DNA of 64,000 bases from Rhodoplanes sp. (GTDB lineage: Bacteria > Pseudomonadota > Alphaproteobacteria > Rhizobiales > Xanthobacteraceae): the NCBI RefSeq assembly GCF_013377085.1, contig NZ_JACAAX010000018.1, positions 53,314-117,313 of the forward strand. The letters run 5' to 3'. Made by a program: the position numbers and the translations under genes. This document shows positions 9,328 to 17,901 of this stretch, piece after piece; positions within the stretch are counted from its first letter, which is position 1; each line of letters opens with the position of its first letter. The notes beneath the pieces are model-generated. The model worked only from the letters and a program-made list of their open reading frames with translations, did not search any database and had not been told where the DNA came from.

Positions 9328-9783
9328 GCTTTTCCCGGGACGTTTCGCCCGCGGTGTTGCGATGAGCGTCGATGGTGGCCGGGCGTCGTCCCGGCCGCTG
9401 TCGTTTTGGCCGGCGCGGTGCAGCGCGGCCAATTAAGCAAGTATTGCGCCATGTATGGAGTGTGACTCGTTCACTTCGACTCCCGAATTCCGGCACCTCC
9501 GAGGCAGCCTCGAAATGCGCTCGGTCCTCCGGTAAAATACTAGTCGGATCAAAATCTTCTGGCGGCGTGTCGCAGCGGCGACAGGCGGCTTGTTTTCGCC
9601 ATACTCACGGTTTAGTGAATAACTCGTGATGGGGGAGAGGGTGGCAGCGACGCTGCGGTTACCGATCCCATAAGGACGAATGAGCCCCGTCGACGGATTG
9701 TGCACGGGGGTGCGATCCGGCGACACGCTCCGCGGACACTGTTCGCGGGGACGTTGGAGCTATGTCTGAATGAGAGATCGAAC
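9328..9783. other. Gene-free stretch between the two cell-wall genes
   Basis: 456 bp without a supportable gene. Directly after the L,D-transpeptidase stop is a GC-rich hairpin at 9377-9396 (GGCCGGG/CCCGGCC) followed by a short T-rich tract, a weak candidate terminator. The remainder is less GC-rich than its surroundings (for example around 9530-9560 and 9605-9625) and probably carries the promoter of the DUF882 gene; no clear -35/-10 pair stands out. Confidence 0.5.
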
Positions 9784-11628
9784 GTGGCACTGAGCAACGT
9801 CAGCCACGATTCGGCGACCGGCGCGGTTCTGCGTGCCGGTCGCCGAGTCGGCCTCGCCGCCCTGGTGCTCTGCTTCGGCTGCGACGGTCTGCAGACCGCG
9901 GCGGCCAACGGCGACACCCGCACCATCACGTTCCACCATCAGCACACCGGCGAAGCCCTCACCATCACGTACAAGCGTGATGGCCGCTACGACGACGAGG
10001 CGCTCAAGAAGATCAACTGGGAGCTGCGCGACTGGCGCCGCAACGAGGCGGTCAGGATGGACCCCCAGGTGATCGATGCCGTGTGGGAGCTCTATCGGGC
10101 CGTCGACGGCAAGGACGGCGTCGAGATCATCTGCGGCTATCGCGCCCCGGCGACGAATTCAATGCTGCGTGCCCGCTCGGGCGGCGTCGCCCAGCACAGC
10201 CAGCACATGCTCGGCAAGGCGATCGACCTCAAGGTCCGCAACGTTTCGCTCGACCGGCAGCGCGAGGCGGCGATGCGGCTGCAGCGCGGCGGCGTCGGCT
10301 ACTATCCGGGCTCGCAGTTCATCCATGTGGACGTCGCCGGCGTGCGCCACTGGCCACGCATGACCTACGACCAGCTCGCGCGTGTCTTCCCGAACGGCCG
10401 TACCGTTCACGTTCCGTCGAACGGCAAGCCGCTGCCTGGCTATCAGCTCGCGCTGGCCGACCTGCAGAAGCACGGCAGCGCGCCGTCGCTCGCCTCGCTC
10501 GAGGCGGCGCGTGCCGCCGGCGTCGACACGGCGGCGCCGGCCAGGCCAGGCCGCAACCTGCTCGCCGCGCTGTTCGGCGGCGGCAAGGATCCGGAAGAGG
10601 ACGAGGACGCGACCCGCGCGACCGCGGCCCTGCCGGCCGCCTCGCCCAAGCCGGCGGACGGCCCGCGTGCCACGCGCCTCCAGACCGCCCGCGTCGAGAC
10701 GGCGAAGCCGGAGACCGCCAAGGTCGAGCCGGCCAAGCTCGACACCGCCAAGCAAGAGCCCGCCAAGCAAGAGCCGGCGAAGCCGGGCGCGATCCGCGCC
10801 GCCGCCGTCAAGCCGCCGGCTCCGCCGGCCGCGCCGGAACCCGAGATGTTCGCGCTCGCCTCGGCATCGAGCACCCCGGTGACGCTCACTCCGACGGCCG
10901 CCAGCACCTCGGTCGCCATCCTGGGCGAGGAGCCGCCGCGTCCGCGCGCCGAGATGGGCTCGGCGAGCGAGCCTGCCGCGGCCTCCGAGCAGCCCTATCG
11001 CACCGCCTCGGCCGGCGGCGACGTGATCATCCCGACCCGGGAGCGCACCGTGAGCCAGACCGGCTCGCTGTGGCCGCGCAACCGCGACGCCGCCGACCGT
11101 GTCCCGCTCGAGCTGGCGCTCGCCTATGCGGCCGAGCCGGACCGCCGCGGCAACCCGGCCTCGCCGGCGCGCGCGCCCGCCATGGGCTCGCTGGTCGACC
11201 GCGCCCGCCTCACGGCCGAGACGCCGGCTGCCGCTCCTGCACCGACGCCGACTGCGGACGGCACCCCGCTCGCCATGGTCAAGAAGACCGCGGCCCGCCT
11301 GCCCGGCGGCCGTGGTGCCGAAACCGTCGCAGCAACGGTGCCCGCGCCGACCGCGGCCGTCGTCCCGGTGGTCCCGGGCATGCGCTTCGACGACCCGTGG
11401 CTGCGCGCCGTCATGATGGCGCCGAACCTGCACACCTCGCTGACCGTGACGTCCTACGGCGATCCCGATTTTTCGGAGCTGTCCGGCCTGATGGGCAAGC
11501 CGATCGGCTCGGTGGTGATGTCGTTTGCCAACGAGCCCTATCCGGGCCTCGGCACCGAGCGATTCAGCGGCGGCGCCGTGGTCTTTCTCGCCACCGTCAC
11601 GTTCCGCCGCACCGCCTCGCTGCACTGA
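9784..11628 (+). CDS. DUF882 / peptidase M15-like (YcbK-type) exported protein with long Pro/Ala-rich tail
   Basis: Predicted periplasmic zinc peptidase-like protein acting on peptidoglycan; 614 aa from the GTG start chosen here (another GTG at 9700 would add 28 residues). After a basic N-terminus and hydrophobic segment (VGLAALVLCFGC) comes the DUF882 domain to about residue 200, with the M15 zinc triad His141, Asp148 (HMLGKAID) and His181 (FIHVDV). The distal two thirds are low-complexity Pro/Ala/Lys, including six tandem (E/D)(T/P)AKx pentapeptides, ending in a conserved-looking segment (about 535-614). The tail may span the periplasm or bind the wall. The single cysteine in the signal region could be a lipobox but is not a good match. 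Confidence 0.88.
   Translation: MALSNVSHDSATGAVLRAGRRVGLAALVLCFGCDGLQTAAANGDTRTITFHHQHTGEALTITYKRDGRYDDEALKKINWELRDWRRNEAVRMDPQVIDAVWELYRAVDGKDGVEIICGYRAPATNSMLRARSGGVAQHSQHMLGKAIDLKVRNVSLDRQREAAMRLQRGGVGYYPGSQFIHVDVAGVRHWPRMTYDQLARVFPNGRTVHVPSNGKPLPGYQLALADLQKHGSAPSLASLEAARAAGVDTAAPARPGRNLLAALFGGGKDPEEDEDATRATAALPAASPKPADGPRATRLQTARVETAKPETAKVEPAKLDTAKQEPAKQEPAKPGAIRAAAVKPPAPPAAPEPEMFALASASSTPVTLTPTAASTSVAILGEEPPRPRAEMGSASEPAAASEQPYRTASAGGDVIIPTRERTVSQTGSLWPRNRDAADRVPLELALAYAAEPDRRGNPASPARAPAMGSLVDRARLTAETPAAAPAPTPTADGTPLAMVKKTAARLPGGRGAETVAATVPAPTAAVVPVVPGMRFDDPWLRAVMMAPNLHTSLTVTSYGDPDFSELSGLMGKPIGSVVMSFANEPYPGLGTERFSGGAVVFLATVTFRRTASLH
10696..10785 (+). repeat. Tandem pentapeptide-coding repeat in the DUF882 gene
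   Basis: Six 15-bp units encoding ETAKP, ETAKV, EPAKL, DTAKQ, EPAKQ and EPAKP. Third-position changes between units show it is an old, diverged tandem array, not a recent slippage. Confidence 0.85.
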
Positions 11629-11680
11629 GGCGGCGGGCTCGCCCGCGCCGAGCCCAAGCCCAAGCCGACATCAAGGCCCG

Positions 11681-11741
11681 CTCGTCCCCGTGAAAGCGGG
11701 GACCCAGCGCAAGAACCCTGGATTCCCGCTTGCGCGGGAAG
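11681..11741. repeat. Short intergenic repeat, family D
   Basis: Two adjacent stem-loops: TCCCCGTGAAAGCGGGGA and TTCCCGCTTGCGCGGGAA, separated by a CCCAGCGCAAGAACCCTGGA-like segment. This form of GC-rich stem pair is a common intergenic repeat in alphaproteobacteria; it lies between convergent genes. Confidence 0.7.
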
Positions 11742-11796
11742 GAGCGGAGGTTGTGGCTTCTGCCCGTCTTTACGTCGCTTCTCTATGCCGCCTGTC

Positions 11797-11833
11797 GAAA
11801 ACGAGAACGCCCGGCGCGAACCGGGCGTTCTCG
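11797..11833 (-). terminator. Rho-independent terminator of the DUF2312 gene
   Basis: A 13-bp perfect stem (CGAGAACGCCCGG / CCGGGCGTTCTCG) with a 6-nt loop. Read on the minus strand it is followed by a TTTT run, placing it 20 bp past the DUF2312 stop codon. Confidence 0.85.
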
Positions 11834-11853
11834 TCTGTCGTGACGGTCTGCGC

Positions 11854-12138
11854 TCACATGATGCCGAGGGCGGCCTTGTAGGTTTCCAGGATTGCCTCGT
11901 GCTCGGCGCGCTCGTCCTTGTCCTGCTTGCGCAGGCGGATGACGGCGCGCAGCGCCTTGGTGTCGTAGCCGTTGCCCTTGGCCTCGGCGAACACGTCCTT
12001 GATGTCGTCGGCGATGGCTTTCTTTTCCTCCTCGAGCTTCTCGATGCGCTCGACGAAGGCCTTGAGCTGGTCCTGGGCGAACCGCGTCGCGCGATTCTTG
12101 TCGGCGTGGGGATCGGTGGCGGCAGCGGTGGCGGGCAT
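11854..12138 (-). CDS. DUF2312 domain protein (UPF0335)
   Basis: Small cytoplasmic protein of unknown function, 94 aa, nearly universal in Hyphomicrobiales. The core is a charged coiled coil ([19 protein letters not shown]) followed by the family signature [20 protein letters not shown] and IRLRKQD. Family members are assumed to bind nucleic acid or act as scaffolds, but no function is proven to my knowledge. It is a single-gene unit closed by the terminator at 11797-11833. Confidence 0.95.
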   Translation of the reverse strand: MPATAAATDPHADKNRATRFAQDQLKAFVERIEKLEEEKKAIADDIKDVFAEAKGNGYDTKALRAVIRLRKQDKDERAEHEAILETYKAALGIM

Positions 12139-12348
12139 GAGCGGTCCTCGAGAGGAAACGGAATCCTATGGCTGATACGGAGGGATTCTGCCGGGCCGTC
12201 AAGGCGCCGTCAGGGCAACGGCGCCGCGATCCACATCATCCACACGGCAAAGCGAAATAAAGTCGCTGCCGTCGAAGAGTCGTCGCGGTCTCGACCGACC
12301 GGAGCCAACCGGAGGGAGTGGTCCGGGTTGCACGAGGGCGGCCCGTCC

Positions 12349-12666
12349 TCAGCCGTGCACGTGCGACTTGGCGAAGGCGTCCTTCTGCGCGGCCGATGCC
12401 TCGCGCTGGTGCTTCGCCTTCCACTCCTCGTACGGCATGCCGTAGACGGCCTCGCGGCTCTCGTCCTTGGACAGCGGCACGCCGCGGGCGTCGGCCGCGT
12501 CCTTCAGCCAGTTGGACAGACAGTTCCGGCAGAAGCCGGCGAGGTTCATCAGGTCGATGTTCTGTACGTCGGTGCGGCCGCGCAGGTGCTCGACCAGCCG
12601 CCGGAACACGGCGGCCTCCAGCTCGGTGCGGGTCTTGTCGTCGAGGGTCTTGTCGTCGAGGGTCAT
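12349..12666 (-). CDS. DUF1244 domain protein
   Basis: Small conserved protein, 105 aa, containing the DUF1244 core: EAAVFRRLVEHLRGRTDVQN, IDLMNLAGFCRNCLSNW and YGMPYEEWKAKHQ. The two cysteines in FCRNCLSNW are family-typical and may bind metal. The start chosen gives MTLDDKTLDDKT; an in-frame ATG 24 codons upstream adds an Arg/Pro-rich extension of non-coding appearance. The N-terminus contains a direct duplication of LDDKT from a 15-bp tandem repeat at 12632-12661. Function unknown. Confidence 0.93.
   Translation of the reverse strand: MTLDDKTLDDKTRTELEAAVFRRLVEHLRGRTDVQNIDLMNLAGFCRNCLSNWLKDAADARGVPLSKDESREAVYGMPYEEWKAKHQREASAAQKDAFAKSHVHG
12632..12661 (-). repeat. 15-bp exact tandem duplication at the DUF1244 N-terminus
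   Basis: Two exact copies of GTCTTGTCGTCGAGG in direct tandem (plus-strand reading), duplicating five codons. It is probably a recent slippage product without functional effect. Confidence 0.9.
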
Positions 12667-12850
12667 TTCGGGGGTCCTCCAGGTCGTCCGCACGATAGAG
12701 ATCGGGCCACCGGGGCGCCAGCCGCGCGCGGGTCGCATGCCGGTCGCGCCGGCTTCCGCGTAGTTGTCCGGGATGAATTCTCCGCGTCAGCGATTATAAG
12801 GCGTTCGGTCCTGCGACAGTGTCGCGGACCGCGAAAAATCCGAGGTTGCA

Positions 12851-14137
12851 ATGAGCCCGACCCGCGATCTGCTGACCAAGCTCTACGAAGCGGCCGTTGC
12901 GGCCGCCCATCCGGCGGTCTGCCTGCCGCCCGAGCTGCCGCCGCCGCCCCCGAACGGGCGCCTCGTCGTGCTGGCCGCCGGCAAGGCCGCCGGCGCCACC
13001 GTGCAGGCGGTCGAAGCGTATTATCTCGACAAGCTGCGCCTGCCGCCCGAGCGCCTGACCGGCATCGCCGTCACGCGCCACGGCCACGGCAAGCCGAGCC
13101 GGGTGATCCCCGTGGTCGAGGCCGGGCATCCGGTGCCTGACGCGGCCGGGCTCGCCGGTGCCGAGAAGAGCCTCGCGCTCGCCGATGCGGCCGGTCCCGA
13201 CGACCTGGTGCTGGTGCTGGTGTCGGGCGGCGCCTCGGCCAACTGGATCGCCCCGGCCGAAGGCGTGTCGCTCGCCGCCAAGCAGGCGGTGACGCGCTCG
13301 CTGCTGCGTTGCGGCGCCAATATCGGCGAGATCAACACGGTGCGGAAGCATCTGTCCCGGCTCAAGGGCGGGCGGCTCGCGGCGCGGGCGCATCCGGCCA
13401 GGATCGTCACCCTGGCGATCTCCGACGTGCCCGGCGACGACCCGAGCGTCATCGGCTCGGGCCCGACCGTGCCGGACCCCTCGACGCTCGCCGACGCCAA
13501 GGCGATCATCGCCCGCTACGCCCTCGATATTCCCGACGAGGTGAAGCGCGCGCTGGACAATCCCGCCAACGAGACGCCGAAGCCGGGCGATCCGGCCTTC
13601 GCGGATCTCGACTACCGCATCGTGGCGCGGCCGCAGGACGCCTTCGAGGCGGTGGAGGCCAAGGTCCGCGCCTCCGGTCTCGACTGCCTGCTGCTCGGCG
13701 ACCGGCTGGAGGGCGAGGCCCGCACGGTCGCGGCCCAGCACGCCGCCGTCGCCAAGGAGTTCGTCGCCCAGGGCCGCCGGATCGTGATTCTGTCGGGGGG
13801 CGAATTGACCGTGACGTTGCGTGGAAAAGGCCGCGGCGGTCCCAACCAGGAATACGTGCTGGCGCTCGCGGCGGCGCTCGACGGCCTGCCGGGTGTCGCG
13901 GCGCTGGCGGCCGACACCGACGGCATCGACGGCGGCGGCGGCAAGGCGGACGACCCGGCCGGCGCCTTCGTCGACGAGACGACGCTGGCCCGGGCCCGCG
14001 CGCTCGGCCTCGATCCCGCCGTGTTTCTTGCCGACAACGACTCGACCGGCTTCTTCGAGCGTCTCGGCGATCTGTTGCGCCCGGGACCGACCTGCACCAA
14101 CATCAACGATTTCCGGGCCATTCTGGTCGACCGGTGA
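12851..14137 (+). CDS. Glycerate 2-kinase (MOFRL family, GckA/TtuD)
   Basis: Phosphorylates D-glycerate to 2-phosphoglycerate in the serine-cycle/glycolate and tartronate pathways; 428 aa, a full-length MOFRL glycerate kinase. Visible motifs are LVVLAAGKAAGATV near the N-terminus, LVLVSGGASANW, the conserved INTVRKHLSRLKGG, the IGSGPT loop, and the C-terminal MOFRL region (SGGELTVTLRGKGRGGPNQEY; DTDGIDGGG). Old annotations call this family hydroxypyruvate reductase (ttuD), but the motifs match the kinase. It is followed on the same strand by DUF1036 and pyruvate kinase, which would consume the 2-phosphoglycerate after enolase. Confidence 0.93.
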   Translation: MSPTRDLLTKLYEAAVAAAHPAVCLPPELPPPPPNGRLVVLAAGKAAGATVQAVEAYYLDKLRLPPERLTGIAVTRHGHGKPSRVIPVVEAGHPVPDAAGLAGAEKSLALADAAGPDDLVLVLVSGGASANWIAPAEGVSLAAKQAVTRSLLRCGANIGEINTVRKHLSRLKGGRLAARAHPARIVTLAISDVPGDDPSVIGSGPTVPDPSTLADAKAIIARYALDIPDEVKRALDNPANETPKPGDPAFADLDYRIVARPQDAFEAVEAKVRASGLDCLLLGDRLEGEARTVAAQHAAVAKEFVAQGRRIVILSGGELTVTLRGKGRGGPNQEYVLALAAALDGLPGVAALAADTDGIDGGGGKADDPAGAFVDETTLARARALGLDPAVFLADNDSTGFFERLGDLLRPGPTCTNINDFRAILVDR

Positions 14138-14167
14138 TCGGCCCGGCGGGGACGACGCTGATCCGGA

Positions 14168-14743
14168 ATGGCGACACGCACGGACACCACCTCACGTGAC
14201 GCGCGGCGATGGACCCGGGCGGCCGGCATGGCCGCCGCGGTCGCCGTGCTCGTCCTGTGGTCGAGCCGTCCCGCATCCGCCGACTTCCGGCTGTGCAACA
14301 ACACGGCCGGCCGGGTGGGAATCGCCGTCGGCTACAAGGACGGTGACGGCTGGGCAACCGAGGGTTGGTGGAATCTGCCCGCCCGCACCTGTGAAACCCT
14401 GCTCCGCGGCACGCTTGTTGCACGATACTATTATATCTACGCGGTAGATTACGACCGCGGGGGAGAATGGTCCGGCCAGGCCTTCATGTGCACGCGCGAC
14501 AAGGAATTCACCATCCGGGGCACCGAAGACTGCCTCGCGCGCGGCTATGACCGGACCGGCTTCTTCGAGGTGGACACCGGTGAACAACAGACCTGGACGG
14601 TACAACTGACCGATTCGAACGAGCAGACCTCGCAGCGGCCCGGCGGCCCCAATCCCGCTCCCTCCGCGCCCTTCATGGCGGTGCCGCCCGGCCAGGGTCG
14701 CCCGTCAAATCCCCCGCAATTTCCCGGAAGCCCCCCCCGATGA
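14168..14743 (+). CDS. DUF1036 exported protein
   Basis: 191-aa secreted protein of unknown role. It has a signal peptide ending SRPASA before DFRLCNNT (cleavage near residue 38), then the DUF1036 core: FRLCNNTAGRVGIAVGYKD, a tryptophan-rich EGWWNLPARTC, a tyrosine-rich segment and a region with paired cysteines (MCTRDKEF, EDCLARGY), suggesting disulfides in the periplasm. The C-terminus is Pro-rich. Its stop overlaps the pyruvate kinase start by 4 bp (ATGA), so the two are translationally coupled, a linkage seen in related genomes. Confidence 0.92.
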   Translation: MATRTDTTSRDARRWTRAAGMAAAVAVLVLWSSRPASADFRLCNNTAGRVGIAVGYKDGDGWATEGWWNLPARTCETLLRGTLVARYYYIYAVDYDRGGEWSGQAFMCTRDKEFTIRGTEDCLARGYDRTGFFEVDTGEQQTWTVQLTDSNEQTSQRPGGPNPAPSAPFMAVPPGQGRPSNPPQFPGSPPR

Positions 14744-16170
14744 GACGACAGCGGCGCGTCAAGATCGTCGCCACCCTCGGCCCCGCGAGCTCCGACCAGG
14801 CGGCCGTCACGCGCCTGTTCCAGGCCGGCGCCGACGTGTTCCGAATCAACATGAGCCACACGACCCCGGACCGCATGCACGAGATGGTGCGCATGATCCG
14901 GGCCGTGGAGGAGGAGCTCGGCCGGCCGGTCGGCATTCTCGCCGACCTGCAGGGGCCGAAGCTGCGTATCGGCACCTTCGCCGAGGACGCCGTGATGCTC
15001 GATCGCGGCGCCACCTTCGTGCTCGATTCGGACCCGACGCCCGGCACGGCCGAGCGGGTTTTTGTGCCGCATCCCGAGGTGCTCGGCTCGCTCGAGCCCG
15101 GCCACTCGCTGCTGCTCGACGACGGCAAGATCCGCCTCACCGTGCTGGAGACGTGGAACGGCCGGGCGTTGACCCGGGTCGAGGTCGGCGGCCGGCTGAC
15201 GGCCCGCAAGGGCCTCAACCTGCCCGACACCATGATCGCCTTCCCGGCCCTGACCGAGAAGGATCACCGCGACCTCGAGGCCGCCCTCCACGCCGGGGTG
15301 GACTGGATCGCGATGTCGTTCATCCAGCGGGCCGAGGATCTGGCCGCCGCCCGAAAAATCACCCGGGGCCGCGTCGGCCTGCTCGCCAAGATCGAGAAGC
15401 CGCAGGCCATCAAGGCGCTGCACGACATCATCGACGCGGCCGATGCCCTGATGGTGGCGCGCGGCGATCTCGGCGTCGAGATGCCGCTCGAGAAGGTGCC
15501 GGGCCTGCAGAAGCAGATCACCCGCGAGGCCCGTCGCACCGGCAAGCCCGTGGTGGTCGCGACCCAGATGCTCGAATCGATGATCTCGAGCCCGGTGCCG
15601 ACCCGTGCCGAGGTGTCGGACGTCGCCACCGCGATCTTCGAGGGCGCCGATGCCGTGATGCTGTCGGCCGAATCGGCCTCGGGCCAGTACCCGGTCGAGG
15701 CGGTCGCGACGATGAACCGGATCGCCGAGGAGGTGGAGCGCGACCCCACCTTCCCGACCGTCACCCAGGGCCTGCGGGCGCCGCCGGAGCGTACCGGTGC
15801 CGACGCCATTGCGGCGGCGGCCCGACAGATCGCCGAGACGCTCGACCTCTCGGCCGTGGTGTCGTGGACCTCGTCGGGCGCGACCGCGTTCCGGGTGGCG
15901 CGCGAGCGTCCGTCCGTGCCGGTGGTCTCGATCTCGCCGAACCTCGCCACCGGCCGCAAGCTGGCGCTGGTGTGGGGCGTCCACGCCGTCGTCGCCGAGG
16001 ATGCGCGCGACCAGGACGACATGGTCGAGCGCGCCTGCCGCACCGCCTTCTCGGAAGGCTTCGCCCGCGCCGGCGAGCGCATCATCATCGTGGCCGGCAT
16101 GCCGCTCGGCATGCCCGGCGCCACCAACATGGTGCGCATCGCCTATGTGGGGCCGAAGGCGGCGGAGTAG
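14740..16170 (+). CDS. pyk: Pyruvate kinase
   Basis: Last step of glycolysis, phosphoenolpyruvate + ADP to pyruvate + ATP; 476 aa. The N-terminus KIVATLGPASS and FRINMSH form the substrate site; the active-site signature GLLAKIEKPQAI carries the catalytic lysine; ARGDLGVEMP and VVVATQMLESM follow in the expected order; and the C-terminal alpha/beta domain (SWTSSGATAF) is complete. The start overlaps the DUF1036 stop by 4 bp, defining the ATG. It is part of a glycerate kinase-DUF1036-pyk run that feeds lower glycolysis. Confidence 0.97.
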   Translation: MRRQRRVKIVATLGPASSDQAAVTRLFQAGADVFRINMSHTTPDRMHEMVRMIRAVEEELGRPVGILADLQGPKLRIGTFAEDAVMLDRGATFVLDSDPTPGTAERVFVPHPEVLGSLEPGHSLLLDDGKIRLTVLETWNGRALTRVEVGGRLTARKGLNLPDTMIAFPALTEKDHRDLEAALHAGVDWIAMSFIQRAEDLAAARKITRGRVGLLAKIEKPQAIKALHDIIDAADALMVARGDLGVEMPLEKVPGLQKQITREARRTGKPVVVATQMLESMISSPVPTRAEVSDVATAIFEGADAVMLSAESASGQYPVEAVATMNRIAEEVERDPTFPTVTQGLRAPPERTGADAIAAAARQIAETLDLSAVVSWTSSGATAFRVARERPSVPVVSISPNLATGRKLALVWGVHAVVAEDARDQDDMVERACRTAFSEGFARAGERIIIVAGMPLGMPGATNMVRIAYVGPKAAE

Positions 16171-16222
16171 CGTCTCTGCTCGGCATTCGTCCGGGTAGCT
16201 GTAGCGGTCGCTTCCTCCGCGG

Positions 16223-16331
16223 TCGTCATGCGCGAGCGAAGACCCGAGCATCCATCAATTCGAGAGACGAGTCTTGCTCCAGGCGATGGATGACCGGGTC
16301 TCGGCCCTTTGGGCCCGCCCGGCCATGACGG
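16223..16331. repeat. Intergenic palindromic repeat, family B
   Basis: Imperfect palindrome with outer ends GTCATGCGCGAGC / GGCCATGACG and inner GCATCCATCAATTC / GATGGATGACCGGGTC arms. A related copy is at 19601-19702. It lies between the convergent pyk and TPR genes. Confidence 0.8.
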
Positions 16332-16368
16332 AGTGATCCGATCAACATCGTTGCCGAAACAACGCCGA

Positions 16369-17028
16369 TCAGATCGGCCTTCCGTCGACCTTGTCGGCGA
16401 GGGTGCGGACCTTGTCGGCCATGCCCTTCAGGCGCGGGTTGACCTCCAGCGCCCGGCGGTAGGCGGCGAGCGCGTTCGTCTCGTCGCCGATCTCCTGCAT
16501 GATGGTGCCGAGCCCGACCAGCGCGCCGAAATGGCGCGGCTCGCGCCGCAGCACCTGACGCAGGTCGGCGAGCGCGCTCGCATAGTCCTTCTGCAGGAAG
16601 AACACGGTGGCGCGCCGGTTCCAGCCCTCGACGTATTGCGGGCGGATCTCGACGATGGCGTCGAGCAGCCGGATCGCCAGGACGCGGTCGTCCTTGTCGA
16701 TCGCCGCCTTGGTGCGGGCCATCAGCAGGTTGACGGTGTCGCTGCCGGAGGCGAGCCAGACGGCCCATATGCGATCCTCGACCGCCTTGGCCGTGGTGTC
16801 GTCGGGCGCCGCCTTGAGGGCGCCGAACAGCATGTCGAGATTGCGGGTCGGATCGCCGCGCGGGGCCTTCGGCACGCTGGCCGGCGGCTCAACCCAGTCA
16901 GTATCCTGGGCGGCCGCGGGCGACGCCGACAGGGCCGCGCATGCCAAAAAACCGCCGGCGACCAGGGTCGCGGCGGCCAAGCGGCGTGTCGTTGCAAGAA
17001 CGTCCGAACCCGATCGTTTCCAGCGCAT
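16369..17028 (-). CDS. Periplasmic TPR-repeat protein
   Basis: 219-aa exported protein with a signal peptide ending SPAAAQ (about residue 40). It has at least two clear tetratricopeptide motifs near the C-terminus (RRATVFFLQKDYASALADLR and GTIMQEIGDETNALAAYRRA) and a degenerate one before them (LLDAIVEIRPQYVEGW). TPRs are protein-interaction modules; the partner is unknown. An upstream in-frame ATG at 17064 is less likely because the chosen ATG places the signal peptide properly. It lies upstream of rpmJ on the same strand but with its own gap, so cotranscription is uncertain. Confidence 0.9.
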   Translation of the reverse strand: MRWKRSGSDVLATTRRLAAATLVAGGFLACAALSASPAAAQDTDWVEPPASVPKAPRGDPTRNLDMLFGALKAAPDDTTAKAVEDRIWAVWLASGSDTVNLLMARTKAAIDKDDRVLAIRLLDAIVEIRPQYVEGWNRRATVFFLQKDYASALADLRQVLRREPRHFGALVGLGTIMQEIGDETNALAAYRRALEVNPRLKGMADKVRTLADKVDGRPI

Positions 17029-17144
17029 GGCGCCAGTGTAGGGCGATCGGCGCACCGCCGACAAGGCTGGCGGCCCGGACCCGGGTCACAGCCGCGCGAG
17101 CGCGAGGCCGCGCGGCGACGTCTCCGCGGCGTCGCGGCGGAGCC

Positions 17145-17270
17145 TCAGCCCTGCCGGGCCTTGAAGCGGCGCTGGGTCTTGTTGATGACGTAGACGCGGC
17201 CCTTGCGGCGGACCAGGCGATTGTCCCGGTGGCGCCCGCGCAGGGACTTGAGCGAGTTGCGGATCTTCAT
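17145..17270 (-). CDS. rpmJ: 50S ribosomal protein L36 (cysteine-free, 41 aa)
   Basis: The smallest large-subunit ribosomal protein, 41 aa, starting [14 protein letters not shown] and ending QRRFKARQG. The sequence [18 protein letters not shown] is the conserved rRNA-binding core. The four zinc ligands (CxxC...C...H) of the 37-aa form are absent, so this is the zinc-independent C-minus paralogue type. It is too short for many ORF filters. The start ATG is preceded on the minus strand by an A/G-rich ribosome-binding region. Confidence 0.97.
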   Translation of the reverse strand: MKIRNSLKSLRGRHRDNRLVRRKGRVYVINKTQRRFKARQG

Positions 17271-17511
17271 GGCTCGTCCTCGGCACGCCGTGGGTCGAGA
17301 CCACGGGTGGATGCAAAAACAATCCCCGCCACGGCCGGATTTTGTCCGGCAAGGCTGGGATCGGCTCGATGTTTGAGCGGACCGGATCGGCCCGGGGCCG
17401 CCGATACGCGAATGCGGCCGAAACATAGGGAGGCCTGCTCGCCCGGTCAAGCCGTGAGCCGCCATTGCCGCGGTCGGTCTCGGGCGCCCGCCGCGGATGT
17501 CGGGCAGACGG

Positions 17512-17739
17512 TCACCGCTTCTTCGAGCGCCGCTCCGGGAGCTGCTGGATGCCCATCTCGTTCTTGCGATAGAAGCCGCGGTGCCCGCATTGGCTGCAGC
17601 GGACCGAGAACTCGTCCGACACCGCCTCGACCCGATAGACCGGCGTCGTCCTCCGGCACTTGCTGCACTCCACCACGCCCCGGGCGTAGGTGGCTTTTCG
17701 GGTGGTTGTCGTCGATTGCGCGTTGGTGCCGAAAAACAT
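17512..17739 (-). CDS. Small Cys4 zinc-ribbon protein
   Basis: 75-aa protein with a CxxC-x19-CxxC zinc ribbon: Cys25, Cys28, Cys48 and Cys51 (ECSKC ... [11 protein letters not shown]), preceded by a Thr-rich start and followed by a basic tail (PERRSKKR). The knuckles resemble those of ribosomal or transcription-associated ribbons. No enzyme domain is present, and I do not recognise a named family. It neighbours the cysteine-free L36 gene on the same strand, 241 bp upstream. Confidence 0.8.
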   Translation of the reverse strand: MFFGTNAQSTTTTRKATYARGVVECSKCRRTTPVYRVEAVSDEFSVRCSQCGHRGFYRKNEMGIQQLPERRSKKR

Positions 17740-17874
17740 CGATCACGTCCCTGCCGACCCCCCGGCCCGCGACGTTTGTTCCACACCAAGAGCGAAGCTC
17801 CGTAAAGTCTTACCTGTTCGAGCAGTAAACGGTTGATGTTGCGTACGCCCCACAACCTGGCAGCGTGAGGGGCG

Positions 17875-17898
17875 GGGCCGCGGGTTGTCCCGCGGCCC
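17875..17898. terminator. Candidate hairpin after the D-threonine-aldolase-like gene
   Basis: A 10-bp perfect GC stem (GGGCCGCGGG / CCCGCGGCCC) with loop TTGT, 3 bp beyond the stop codon of the minus-strand gene at 17902. There is no T-run on either side, so it is either a factor-dependent terminator element or an mRNA-stabilising stem. Confidence 0.45.
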
Positions 17899-17901
17899 GG
17901 T

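Noticed and set aside
5444..9432. Very long minus-strand open frames opposite the response regulator and L,D-transpeptidase genes
   Set aside because: They are antisense shadows typical of GC-rich DNA: Arg/His/Gly-rich translations with no fold, directly opposite genes with clear domains.
14545..16251. 568-codon minus-strand frame opposite pyruvate kinase
   Set aside because: Low-complexity Arg/His/Leu translation exactly antisense to a well-conserved enzyme; not a gene.
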